From: Paracyclopina nana
Lineage: Eukaryota; Arthropoda; Copepoda; Cyclopoida; Cyclopettidae
NCBI GenBank assembly: GCA_019096065.1
Contig: JAGUCH010000006.1
Location: forward strand, 7,088,001 to 7,152,000
Length of the DNA: 64,000 bases
Reading direction: 5' to 3'
Position 1 is the first letter of the stretch. Each line of letters starts with the position of its first letter. This document shows positions 18,739-30,216 of this stretch, one piece after another. The notes under the pieces are model-generated. The model had not been told where the DNA came from. It saw only the letters and a list, made by a program, of their open reading frames with translations, and made no database searches. Position numbers and translations under genes: made by a program.

Positions 18739-21700
18739 ATGGTGCGTACTTCTCACTTGCAAAGTCCCATTCGAAAAGCATTTCATAATAGTTCACTTGG
18801 AACAAATCTCAACCAAAAACTTCTTTTCTCAACTTTTGGGTTTTGCGTTGCATGAAGCCGATATTATTTCATATTTGCTCACGGGCTTTTGCAAGTGATT
18901 TGCTTTTTTGAAGAATACGAATAATAATGTGGATCATCCGGAACCTCTGGATGTCGTGGATGAGGATCTTTGCAAAGAGGCGTTCAGTCTCTATGACAAA
19001 TCCGGATCCGGAACCATTCCAAAGGAGGTGAGACATGTTTTATTTTGCATTTTCAAAGTTGCCAATTTTTTGGTAAAATATCCGAAGAAAAGAGTTTAAA
19101 GAGTTTTTAGTACCACTTTTGAGCTTAATTAGGAACCAATAATTGATTTGGAGCTGGAGGCAAGTTTTGGAGAATGTGCAACTTTTGCAGAATCAATGGC
19201 ATTTGTCGCCGCCTCTGAAAGATTCTTGCATGGTGATTCAAGTAGGGATTGGTGAGGCCACTTTTGGCAAAAAAGGGTTTCTTTGGGTTGGCCCGGATCA
19301 CCAATTCCGGAATCTGATTCTGCAACGGTTCGCTGTTCCGGTTAAACTTGAAGACTGGCATTGAATCGGTCTGGCTTTTTTGGCAAATCACCCTCAAAAT
19401 GTCGGTGCATTTGAATGCCCTAAACCGCACTGAGTCGCCAGGCAAAGCGGCATAACACGTTCTGCCATCGTTGTAATTGCTGATCCAGTACCAATGACCC
19501 CGACTGAAATCATAGCCAGAAAATTGCCGCTTCACCCTTATCTGTTTGTCCACAAAATCCACACTGGTGTCCACCTCAACCTCAGTTTCTTCAGTCGTCT
19601 CATTGATCCTAGGTGAAGAGTTTCCACTACTCTTTGCCGCTTCTTCGATATTGAAAATGTCGAAAAAGTCAAAAGAGGGCAGCACTGCGCCCAAATTGGT
19701 GCAGTAATCAAAAGCGCCCTGAAAAGAAAGGATATTTGATCAATCAAATTGATGAACCAGGTTTAAGATATGATTCCGGATTGGGCGATATCTCCAAACC
19801 CCGAGAAACCCTTTTAAGCCAAAAGTCATTTCACCAATTGGCCACTTTATCACCGCTGAAGAATCCGTGAGAGTGGCAGAAAATGAGATTGATTCCATGA
19901 AAATTGCACATTTTCCAATTTTGCGGGCGGAGGGAAGGCGCGCCCCCCACAATAAGTACGCAGGAAATTGCTTACCTGAAAAGTGTTTTGAATCACCGGA
20001 GGTGAAATGAAGGTTTTGCTGGCAATTTTGGGCGGCAAAGTGGGCAAGGTGGCCAATTTTTTGGGCGGAGATGAAGGCCTAGGTGGGTTCGGAATGAAGA
20101 CGGGCTCAGGGCTTGTCGTGCTAATGGCTGGAGCAGCCGAGGTTGGGGCCCTGGTTGTGAAAACTACCACAGGTGGCGCTGTGGGTGCAAAGGTGCAAAC
20201 CCCGTTGAGGATTTTCTTGGGGGGCAAGCATGGAGGCTCCACCTCTAAAAAGCAGAAAAAAATTCTAAATGAATGAGCAGTGTCCTTATCAAAAAGCCTA
20301 AAAAGGTGCCTTCAGCCAAAAAAGCTGGTGGCTTTCTCTTCCTTTGACATCAACTTCAAACGGGAAAAAGTTTTTTCTTATCCCTCGCACGAATGTGGTG
20401 TTCATCTACACCTTCTGTATTTATAGGCGAGCATGAGCATAACAGGCCAAAAATGAGCATGCTTTTCAAAAATGTGCAATTGTAGCCAAAAACTGTTATT
20501 TTAGCCGAAAAAGAGCTGATTTAGCCGAAAAAGTGCTTATTTAGCCGAAAGAGTGCTTATTTAGCCAAAAAACTGCTATTAATTAGCCGAATATTGTTAT
20601 TTAGTGGAACAACTGTAATTTCTGCCCAAAAACGGATATTTTTGCCGAAAATGTGTTATTTAAGCCGAATTTGTGTTATTTCAGCCAAAATAGCGTAAAA
20701 ATTGTTATTTTAGCCGAACAATTGCTATTTTAGCCGAAATTGGCTTAAAAACCTTTTGAGCAGAAAATTACATATTTCAACCTAATTGCAATGTTAGCCA
20801 AAAATGTGTGTTTAAGTGTATTGTTTGCCAAAATTGCGCCGTTTAGCAAAATTCATGCATAGATAAAGAAAAAATGCACTTTTCAGCCAAAAAACTGTGA
20901 TTTCAGCCAAAATCAATAAGAAATGCAGATCTCACTGAAAAATATTAAAGGTGTGGTATTTTAGCAGATGAACAGCACATTAACTTACCACATCCATCGT
21001 CTCGGGTCGAGCCGGAAATAAAAAGGCCACGTGTGTTAGATTGGCGCAAAGTTGGCCGGGAAAACTTTAAAAAGCATCGGTTTTCTTTCACATTGAACGT
21101 CCAAAATCTGCAAAAGGGAAAAAATCAACAAAATTGGCAAAATCAAATTTAAGACCTCGCTGCAGCTCGGGCTAGAAAAAAATATGCTCGGCTCAAACTC
21201 CGGCCATTATTAACGGTTTTTGGTTATCAATTATAATTTTTTTACAAGGTGATGAATATTCACAATTTGACTATTCATTGATGCATGTGAAAAGGTCTCA
21301 CAGAACATAAAAACAATTCGTGCAATTATAAATCACAACGCAGCTTTGATTTGCCTGACTGAAGTCGCAATTTTTAGCGCAAATCCACAACAAAATTAAT
21401 GAGGTGTTCATCTACTATGCTTGCATATTTAATAAAGCAAGTTTTTAAAAATCATTCATAAAGCTCAAAAGCTCAAGACGAGCCTTTTACTTTTTTGCCT
21501 TTATTAAGGCAGAAAAAACTGAAATGGCCGAAAACTTACACAAAAATAATGCCTGAATAGTTAGAAAAATAGCAAAAAATCAGACGACAAGTTTGAACGG
21601 GCCGAAAATCCAGAATTAAGCCCCAAAGGTGCAATATTAAAAGTAATAAAAAGGGCCGAAAAGTGAAAAAAGGGCCGAAAAGTGAAAAAGGGCTGAATAG

Positions 21701-24700
21701 TGAAAAAAGGGCCGAAAAGTGAAAAAAGGGCCGAAAAGTGAAAAAAAGGGCCGAAAAGTGAAAAAAGGGCCGAAAAGTGAAAAAAGGGCCGAAAAGTGAA
21801 AAAACTGCCGAAAATTTCGAAAAAAGATCCGAAAAGCGCGGAAAATGTGCCGAAAAGCTCAAAAAAGAGCCGAAACGTTTCAAAAGGCCTGAAAAGTATC
21901 TAAAGGCCCGTAAAGTGTTAAAAAGCCCGAAAAGTAAAAAAATGAAGACCGGGAATTGGAAAATGCAAAAAGGGCCCAAATTGACATAGAAGGACTCGAT
22001 ATTTTATTGGATTAACCAGTAACTTTACTTACTGACAAGCAGGATTGTCTTCGCATTGTTTAGCACAAGAGTCGTCTCGATCTGCGAAAATTCCGGGGCG
22101 GCCATTTTGATTTGACAAGTCCAAATCACCTCCCAGGATTTCAACGTCCTCCAAAATGCAGCCTGATACAAAAAAACGCACCTCATACACCTACGTCAGT
22201 AACTGTGTTCTTCTGCACACCTCATACTTTGTACATCTTATAAAAATTATCGTGCACCTGCTCCAAAAGCAAATGTTGATCAGTGCACCTACACATTTGG
22301 CCCTTACACCTGCAAGCCTACACCATTGGCAATTTACATGAAATCATCTTAACAAATGCATAAATTTTTTTTTTAACACCTGTTGCTGAATGTTAGACTG
22401 CACACCTGCATTAATTGCAATACACCTGGGTACGAGCTCATTACTTTTGCACCTTCACAATTGGACTGCGTACCTATAACACCGATGGCCATAGCACCTG
22501 AGTTAAAATAATGAATTTCTGTGCACCTTATGTTAAGGTCTGTGGCACTACAAATATTTGTATTTTGCACCTGGTTTATTTTATTATGTTTTTGCGCCTG
22601 CTTTTCAAACCGTCTTTGAATAGAAGATTATTGGAATGTCCATCTAAGCACCTACTTTGACTGTTAATTTGCATGCTTCACACCTCATCAACCTAGTATG
22701 AATTTTGAAAATGCACCTGCACCTATTATTTTCGAATGGTGGCCAAAACAGCTTAGGAATCAAGTGTAAAAATGACAGATTCGGATAAATTAGTTTTGGT
22801 CGCACTTGGGTTACTAATGGAAAAGAAAGGACAAATTGCCCTTTGTTTAGCCTTTAATTGGATGCTTGTCTGATGCTTTTATCAGAATCTCATCCAAACA
22901 AAAACGGAGAAGCAAGCTGCAGCACCTCTAAAATGCACCTGCTTCATCTGTCTTATTGACTCCTCAAAGTTGCGAAGTAAGAGAATTTCCATTATTACAC
23001 CTAGCAAACACCTTTAGTGCACCTGAAGAGCACCTACAATGCACCATAAAAGACATTTTTGTCACTTCAAACAGACCTGAGATACCTCTTAATCTTAACA
23101 TCTAACTTGTGCACCTGCATCGCACCTGCATTGCACCTTCATTGCACCTGCATTGAAAATGCATTTTTACCTACATTGCACCTGAAGATTGCAGAAAGTA
23201 CCTGAAATCCACCTGAGTAGCACCTATCAAAGCACCGGTCATTGAACTATTAAATGAGGCACACCTAGTTTAGCACCTGAATTATTGCTCAACAAAACTA
23301 GGAAATTGGCCTATTCAGCCTTTAGTCTTGCCTGCTCTGCAATAATCTGGTCCACTTCCACAATATCCGTAGGAGCTGCAGCACTGGCCAGGTTTGCAAT
23401 CTGCATCAATGTCGCATGTCCCTTGAGCCTTGGCAAGGCCAAAAAGGCCATCAGCACTACTACCAATGAGGTCGTCCTCAACATTGCTACCAAGGTCCCT
23501 TATTTTATTCCCTAAAAAAGAGAGGCCTTCACTCAATGTTGATGGAACTAGGAAATTGACTGGACTGTCGATGGATGATCAAGTTTGCGTCATGCCCAAT
23601 GCACCTACTACAATATGCATGAATGTTGTAAGCACAGTGTGGGAAAATGGCGAAAAATCATCCATGTCCAGCCATGTAAAAATGGCGAATCCTTGCGAAT
23701 TGAAATGTTTTGCTTGAACGCATCATCGTAATTTAAAAAGCTTAGTTATATAATCTAATAATAATTATAATATACAGACTTACAATATTTGCGTTAAATA
23801 AATGAATTTGTCCGAAAATTGACGTCTTATAAGCAAAGTAATTTTAAGAAATGTTTGCCAATTATGACTGAGTGTTTTGTGCGCAGACTAAAAGGCTGGT
23901 TTGCCAATTTGGTTTCTTGCAAATACACTAAAATTCACTTTATGTTCTGGGAAATATCGGCGAAAAAGACCACTTTTGGTGCTGTGGGAACGCAATATAA
24001 GGGGGAAGTGGTGTGCCATGGTGAATTTGCGGAATTTTTATGAGGTGCCATTGGTGATGCTTTATCTGTGGCGAGTTGCCAAAAAGGGGCTGGCATCAAT
24101 AACGCGTGACATGTGCAAAGAAGGAGAGTTTGTCCAATATGTTCAATGGTGGCCAACTTTCGCAAATAAGACGCCCTCAAAATGAATGTCCTTTATTAGA
24201 GCTCCAAAGGTTGCGTGAATACATGTACATAGGCTTTTATTTGCCATAATTAGTATTTTTCTCTATGATATTTTGTGTCAATGGAAGCAATGTAATTGGC
24301 AAGAAAGCCTTTTGTGCACTTTTCAAAACACCAACTGAGCATTGCGTTAGATTTTTCAAGATTTGTATTTATTCATAGAATGAATTGCTCTTTTTTAATA
24401 ACATGTTCGTAATGAAATTAGCCTAGCAAGATATTGACAAGTATCTATATATGTATTGATGTTAAATCAAGCAAAAATCCGGCTTACAAAACAGTAACCG
24501 AATGTTTGGTTATTAACGTTTTTAACAGTCGTGTACTGTTATCTATACATTTTTATTGATGAATAATGATCGTTCCAGCAGAAGAGTTCAATTCCTCTAG
24601 ATTTTCAAAAGTTACATGGATGGACATTAAAGATTTCCTGCCATTTTCTTTCAGGAGCTGACAGCCCTACTTAGGACAATGGGCCAGAATCCCAGTGACA

Positions 24701-26314
24701 GCGAGGTCAATGATATGATCAACGAGGTTGACGTTGATGGCTCCGGTGTCCTCGATTTTGGAGAATTTCTGGCCTTCGTCAGGCGACTCATGCGGAAAGG
24801 AGACCCAGAAAATGAGCTCAGAGAAGCTTACAGAAGGTCATTAATACCATACAATTTAAGGTTCATATAGGCATGACGACTATTATTGCCTACCTTTATT
24901 TTTCATTTTGGCTTCAGTGACAGATTAGACTTTTGACACTTTAGACTTTTGACAGATTAGACTTTTGGCACTCTATACTTTAGACACTTTTGACACTTTA
25001 GACTTTTGACACTTTAGACTTTTGACACTTTAGACTTTTGACACTTTAGACTTTTGACATTTTAGACTTTTGACATTTTAGACTTTTGACATTTTAGACT
25101 TTTGACATTTTAGACTTTTGACAATTTTAGATAGACTTGTGACATTTTTAGATAGACTTTTGACATTTTTAGATAGGCTTTTGACATTCATTTAGACATC
25201 TGCCTATTTTGCCTTGCTCTTATGGAAGAGACTTTTGGATATTTGAAACGAATATTTCAGCAAGGCACCTGGCTTTAGCTGCAAAGTAATTAGGTTAATT
25301 TTAAGCTTTTGATGTGCAGTGGCTTTAATCAAGGCTTTTAGAGTGACACAAAATGCACCTGAAGGTTCTTTTTGGTTGGGGAGCATGAAATTGTGTGTGA
25401 GCGTTGCACATTTTGCCATCAAAAGCTTATCCTAAAACTTTTTTTTGTCAGGAAAGGAGAGAGTTGTGCAATATTTCAGAGGCTGAAGGGAGATTTTGTT
25501 GCTTCTCCCTTGAGAGAGAGAGCTGTGAATTACCATTTTAAAAACCTGCATGCATCCTTTTTTGTAATATAGGGAAAAAGTTGGCATTCTTTTCTCTTCT
25601 AGACTCAAGTCTATCTTGACTCAAATTAATCTTGACTCAAATTAATCTTGACTCAAATTAATCTTGACTCAAATTAATCTTGACTCAAATTAATCTTGAC
25701 TCAAATTGATCTTGACTCAAATTGATCTTGACTCAAATTGATCTTGACTCAAATTGATCTTGACTCAAATTGATCTTGACTCAAATTAATCTTGACTCAA
25801 GTCCATCTTGACTCAAGTCCATCTTGACTCAAGTCCATCTTGACTCAAGTCCATCTTGACTCAAGTCCATCTTGACTCAAGTCCATCTTGACTCAAGTCC
25901 ATCTTGACTCAAGTCCATCTTGACTCAAGTCCATCTTGACTCAAGTCCATCTTGACTCAAGTCCATTCTGACTCAAGTCCATCTTGACTCAAGTCCATCT
26001 TGACCATGACGACTCAAAAGCCAAGTCTACTGCCTCAAGTGTCTTAATAACGGCTCTTGACTGATGTCTTTGTCTCTGAATTCCGTCAGCAGACTCCGAT
26101 TGTATTTTACCAGAGCTCAAATTGTGTTTCGCCTGGTTTCAGGTTTGACCCAGATTCTGAGGGCTTTGTGAGCTTGGAGGAACTTCGCTATGTCCTCAGT
26201 AATTTGCCCGTTCGAATTCCGAAGCAAGAAATCGAGGAGATGGTCAAGGCTGCAGACCAAGATGGCGACGGGAAGATCTCATTCCAGGAATTTAGGGCCT
26301 TGCTTGGCATGTAA
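18739..26314 (+). CDS. Calmodulin-like EF-hand protein, four exons
   Basis: Calcium sensor of the calmodulin/troponin C family, 156 aa. Coding exons: 18739-18741 (ATG only, donor GTGCGT), 18914-19027, 24655-24836, 26143-26314; lengths sum to 157 codons and all phases agree. An intron directly after the ATG is known from calmodulin genes. Loops: DKSGSGTIPKEE, DVDGSGVLDFGE, DPDSEGFVSLEE and DQDGDGKISFQE, all with acidic positions 1 and 12, so four working sites are likely. A poly(A) signal follows at 26335. Intron 2 is 5.6 kb and contains an antisense gene. The second exon's donor (AAG|GTCATT) is weak. Exon 1 is inferred from phase and the known family structure; the rest is firm. Sequence divergence from calmodulin suggests a lineage-specific paralogue. 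Confidence 0.85.
19039..19044 (-). terminator. Poly(A) signal of the nested gene
   Basis: AATAAA on the minus strand, about 80 nt after the stop codon and only 12 bp from the end of the host gene's second exon. Confidence 0.55.
19125..23484 (-). CDS. Nested antisense gene: chitin-binding, PAN, Pro-rich, C-type lectin
   Basis: Secreted-type multidomain protein read inside intron 2 of the EF-hand gene. Exons in order: 23484-23332, 22162-22033, 21107-20989, 20244-19976, 19718-19125. Exon 1: signal peptide (MLRTTSLVVVLMAF) then a hevein-like chitin-binding motif GQCCSSYGYCGSG. Exons 2-3: a PAN/apple-type domain (CAKQCEDNPAC, then CFLKFSRP and GLFISGS). Exon 4: Pro/Thr linker. Exon 5: C-terminal half of a C-type lectin domain (YCTNLGAVLPS, HWYWISNYNDGRTCY, RVICQ). 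Intron 1 has a GC donor (CAG|GCAAGA); the others are GT-AG. Phases agree throughout, but the first exon changes frame between signal peptide and chitin-binding part, near T5 in GGCCTTTTTGGCC. The summed length is one base short of 422 codons. Poly(A) signal at 19044-19039. The first half of the lectin domain is not evident. Confidence 0.75.
19157..19325. repeat. Inverted repeat, left arm
   Basis: About 170 bp that recurs, diverged and inverted, at 19765-19930. Shared blocks include AATGTGCAA, GAATCAATS, CTTTTGGC.AAAAGGGTTTCT and ATTCCGGAA. This arm overlaps the C-terminal tail of the nested lectin gene. Confidence 0.7.
19765..19930. repeat. Inverted repeat, right arm
   Basis: Inverted partner of 19157-19325, located in the last intron of the nested gene, so the two arms frame the lectin exon core. 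Probably two copies of an unknown interspersed repeat or a segmental inversion. Confidence 0.7.
20440..20920. repeat. TTATTTTAGCCGAAAA degenerate array
   Basis: About 20 irregular units of TTATTTAGCCGAAAAAGTGC type, in an intron of the nested gene. Confidence 0.8.
21640..21960. repeat. 18-19 bp array, GGGCCGAAAAGTGAAAAA
   Basis: Near-perfect copies at 21650-21810, decaying towards 21960 (GCCGAAA, GCCCGAAAAGT). In the nested gene's second intron. The AGCCGAAAA core is shared with the 20.4-20.9 kb array. Confidence 0.9.
22165..23280. repeat. CACCTGCATT-rich intron sequence
   Basis: Dozens of scattered copies of GCACCT/CACCTGCATTG over 1.1 kb, densest at 23090-23280. CACCTG is an E-box core. 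It fills most of the first intron of the nested gene. Confidence 0.7.
24911..25195. repeat. 16-bp array, AGACTTTTGACACTTT
   Basis: About 15 copies with gradual variants (GACATTTT, GACATTTTTAGAT). It lies in intron 3 of the first EF-hand gene, shortly after exon 3. Confidence 0.93.
25601..26010. repeat. 16-bp array, CTTGACTCAAGTCCAT / CTTGACTCAAATTAAT
   Basis: About 25 copies in two homogeneous blocks: an AATTAAT/AATTGAT block followed by an AAGTCCAT block. It ends about 130 bp before exon 4 of the EF-hand gene. Confidence 0.96.
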
Positions 26315-26334
26315 CCAGTTGGCCTTAAATGTAG

Positions 26335-26340
26335 AATAAA
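26335..26340 (+). terminator. Poly(A) signal of the first EF-hand gene
   Basis: AATAAA 20 nt after the stop codon. Confidence 0.65.
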
Positions 26341-26344
26341 GGCA

Positions 26345-26735
26345 ATCTATGACTCAAGTCTCCTTGATTCAAATCTCTCTTGACTCAAAGAAATTTTAAC
26401 CTCAAACTAATTTTGGCTCAAACTAATTTTGACTCATTTAATTGTGACTCAAACTAATTTTGACTCATTTAATTTTGACTCAAACTAATTTTGACTCATT
26501 TAATTTTGACTCAAACTAATTTTGACTCATTTAATTTTGACTCAAACTAATTTTGACTCAAACTAATTTTGACTCAAACTAATTTTGACTCAAACTAATT
26601 TTGACTCAAACTAATTTTGACTCAACCTAATTTTGACTCTCCCTAATTTTGACTCATTTAATTTAGACTCAAACTAATTTTAACTCAAACTAATTTTGAC
26701 TCAAAGAATTTTTGACTCAAAGAAATTTACAATTT
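26345..26735. repeat. 16-bp array, TTTTGACTCAAACTAA
   Basis: About 22 copies alternating with TTTTGACTCATTTAA. It shares the TTGACTCAA core with the intron array upstream, so the last exon of the EF-hand gene sits between two related arrays. Confidence 0.95.
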
Positions 26736-26885
26736 CATTTCCAAGCCATAAAAAGCAAATGGAGTGCAAGAAATCAGTTCTCAATCAAGATTTATTTTTG
26801 GCCTTTTTGGCCTTTTTCGCCTAAGTCGAAAAGAAGAAGAAATGAGAAGCATGTGAAGAAGCACAGAAGAGACCATGCAATATGA

Positions 26886-27063
26886 GCGCGTGCGCTCATC
26901 ATTGCGCGCGCGCGCGCACGCGGAACGAAGAGCCCACCGTGGCCTTGCTTGCAGCCTTTACTAGTACTACTATACTAGAGTAGTGAAGCAGCCTTTCGGC
27001 CAATAACTGCTGTATAGTAGCGCCCTGGGCAAAAGCTGGTGGCGGTGGAGAGAGAGAGAGAGA
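26886..27063. repeat. (CG)n and (GA)n microsatellites
   Basis: GCGCGCGCGCGCGC at about 26904-26918 within a GC-rich spot, flanked by GAGCGCGTGCGCTC, and (AG)n at 27049-27063. No gene is evident. Confidence 0.8.
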
Positions 27064-30000
27064 GCTCAAGAAAGGCCAAAGCCTTGGCATTGCACGCAAG
27101 ACCACAACAAAGTACAGAAGTAGCCTAAAATAGTTAAATTGTAACAGTGTGATAATACTTTAACAACTACATATAGATAGAGCATGAGAGGGAGGCTCTT
27201 GAACTGCTCCATTGTTGGCCTTGCTGCAAAGGCCACCAGCAGCACTCCGGTGTGGACAGGTAAGAGGCCTTTTCTGCTTATTACACACTTATTTCAGCCT
27301 TGTGCCAAGAAAGCAACAGTGGATTTGGAAAAGGTCTTCAAAGGCCAATAAAGGCTGGAAAATGATATTGGCCAAGGTGGAAAAAAATAACTACATTCCT
27401 TAGAACATTTGGACTTAGTTCTTAAACTTTATAAATTTGACGACATTTCCAAAGAATTTCGATACAAATCTGCATTGAGACTTGATTTCGACTGCTTGAA
27501 TTGCTTGGCTAAGCTTTCTAGTAAAATAGATAAAGAAGCTGTTGCATTACTCATGAACAAAAATTGATTCTCACTTTTGAAAGGCATTAGATTATAATTT
27601 AAAAGAAACTTTTCAAAGAAAAGATTTGAAAGGCTTTTTGGATACAGCTGTGTATTTCTAAGCTGTAAGCAGGTAATGCAGCATGTTTTGGGGTTGCTTT
27701 CTCAATGCAACTGGACTTAAATCAGATACTTAAGTAATAGTACTTACTCCAGATTAAGGATCTGATAGTAGCTTTTGTAAGTTTAGGCTGTCCATTTGAG
27801 AGAGGAAATCAATTTGGCAGGTAGAAAATTCAATCAATCCATAATGCCTTGGAAAATCTATGTGAAAAGAGGGAGCAAAACCAATAAATCACTCGGGAAG
27901 CTGACAGTGGCACAAATTTCAGAACCTACTACCATCTCTTACATAAAGTTTTCTTTTTTCCACCCAAAGAAAAAAGAAAATAGAAGAATATGTTCCACAG
28001 CTTTTGTAGTTAAGCCAAGCGTAAAGGGAAAACCTTGTTGCTAAGAAACTTTAGTTGAAGCTTACAATTTCACTGGAAAGCTCTGGAAAGCCGATTGAGG
28101 CAAATAAATCTCGTCTCAATGCTGGTTTTCCAGTACTTCAACGTCAGCTGTTGCTGCCCTGAATAAATGCAATAAAGGAAATGGCGAGCTGTGTGTGTGG
28201 TTGGCATAACTGAACCACTCAATCCTCATTTCAAGGAAGAAGTTGAGCAAACAGACAATAACTTTGTGCTAGCGAAGAAAAGTTTTCACAAGTGGAAAGC
28301 CGCTTCACTGCATACAGAAGAGCAGCTATAGCATAGTAGAAGTTTGCCCTTAATTTCGCAGCTGATGTAGGACCTTTTCTTCCTTAATGAAGTCACACTC
28401 TTGTGTGTCACCAGCAATGTGTCACATTCAAATTGCTGGAACGCCCTTTAGATTTATTTGTCTCGTATTCATTTAATTTGTGCGCAGTAGGATCTGCTGA
28501 TGAGGCTCCTTGCCTCAGTTTTGGCACCAGGCTCTTCGGTAAGCTGTAATAATGTTACCATAATCAAATAATTTGAATAACAATCTTTTTCCCACCTCAA
28601 ATGATGCATGTTCAAACATATGGTTGCAACGAATTAAGATTTGTTGCATACAACAATTTCGAAATGAAGCATTAGAAAGCAAATTGGGGCTGGCAAACAG
28701 AGTCTCATTAATGATTGCTTTGCCCTACACTAGATAAAGACAAACAACTTTCTCTTCGGGGAGCGATTTGAATGTGACACACTTAAGTTCACTGCTGCTG
28801 TAGGACCTTTTCTCGCTTGATAAAGTCACACTCTTGTGTCATCAGCAAACTCCTAATGTGTCACATTCAAATTGCTAGTGTTTGCCTTTGCCGAGTTTAG
28901 GACAAAGCAATCACTAATGAGACTCGGTTTGCCAGCCGCAATTTGCTTTCTAATGCTAGATAGTGAAATTGTTGTACGCTCCAAATCTTCTTTGTTGCAA
29001 CGATATGCTTGGACGTACATCGGTTGAGGTAGGAAGGAGATTGCTATTCAAATTATTAGATTATGGTAACATTATTACAGCATACCAAAGAGCCTGGTGC
29101 CAAAACTGAGGCGAGGAGCCTCATCAGCAGATCCTACTACACACAAATTAAATGAATACATATTGCTTTCCCCTGCTGTAGCCAACCATAAATAACATGG
29201 TCTGGTTTTGACACTTTAATCAACCCAGTCCAACCTGCAAATGTAGCACATCTCTAGAGCTTTCCGAAAGCATATTCTTTTAATAAAGGTTGTGATGAAT
29301 GATATATTTTGAGCAAATTCAAATGATTTTCTTCACTCAGTTGACTTCTCTGGAGCTTCTTTAAGAAAAAACAGCAAAAAAGTCAAATTTCCATTGAGGA
29401 CTTATAAGTATGTTCGAGAAAGCACGAGATTACTTGCAGATGAACATTAGCAGTAGTCAATATATGGCATTCATTGGGATTATAGCTGTATTTTAAGGCA
29501 TCAGCATGGTGAGCAGCTTTCTTTTTTCCGGGCTTTGCTAATGGATCAAGCTAAGTCCTTCATCTACTCGATGAAGGCAAGCAGAAGATCTGCATTGCTT
29601 CACAATTCTTAAATCAAGTCTCATTACTGATTTCTTTGCCATTTGCTAGTACTGAAACATTTGTGAATATGTCTCAAGTGTTCTGTTGATGCATGTGGAG
29701 TGAGTACAAGTGTCCTTGGGCAGAAACAAGCTGATCATCCATGTATTTACCCAATTGGCTGTAATTGCATAACACAACAATACTTATGTGCTAGGACTTG
29801 GGATCCAGCCATAAATAAAGGACCTAAGCTGTATTTCCCTACGCACACAGGCATAAAGTTAATGGTGTGAAACTAAACAGTTTCCTTCAACATTTGCTTT
29901 TTAGAAAGTTAAGGGAAAGCATATAAATGCCTTTTTCATTTCCAACCACACACACACACTTGAGAAGAATATATTTGAAAGTTTGCTGGAAATGCCATCT

Positions 30001-30216
30001 TCTCAGCCAGGAAGAATGCAACATCAGCAAAGTAGCCCTGGTGAAATGAAATTCTTCAGCAGTCGCGAAATGAATGGGTAGCTAATTAAGCGGATAAAGT
30101 CCCAAGGGACATTAGGAAGCTCAATGGTATACAACTAAGAAAAGGCGGTCTGTTCTCTGTCTTCCAGGAAATTGAGGCTTCCATTCTCCTTCATCTTCAT
30201 TACTACCAGCAACAAA
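27064..30216. other. Intergenic DNA between the two EF-hand genes
   Basis: No coding exons recognised. It holds a large foldback at 28465-29160 and a third copy of that element's centre at about 28362-28440. The end, with acceptor-like TCTTCCAG and ACTACCAG, is the likely 5' region of the next gene. Confidence 0.5.
28465..29160. repeat. Foldback element, about 350-bp arms
   Basis: The left arm starts GTATTCATTTAATTTGTG and the right arm ends with its complement. Matching blocks include GATCTGCTGATGAGGCTCC, AGTTTTGGCACCAGGCTC, AATAATGTTACCATAATC, GCATTAGAAAGCAAATTG and TTTGAATGTGACACA near the centre. Arms are roughly 85-90% similar by eye. No coding frame, so probably a non-autonomous foldback transposon. 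Confidence 0.85.
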
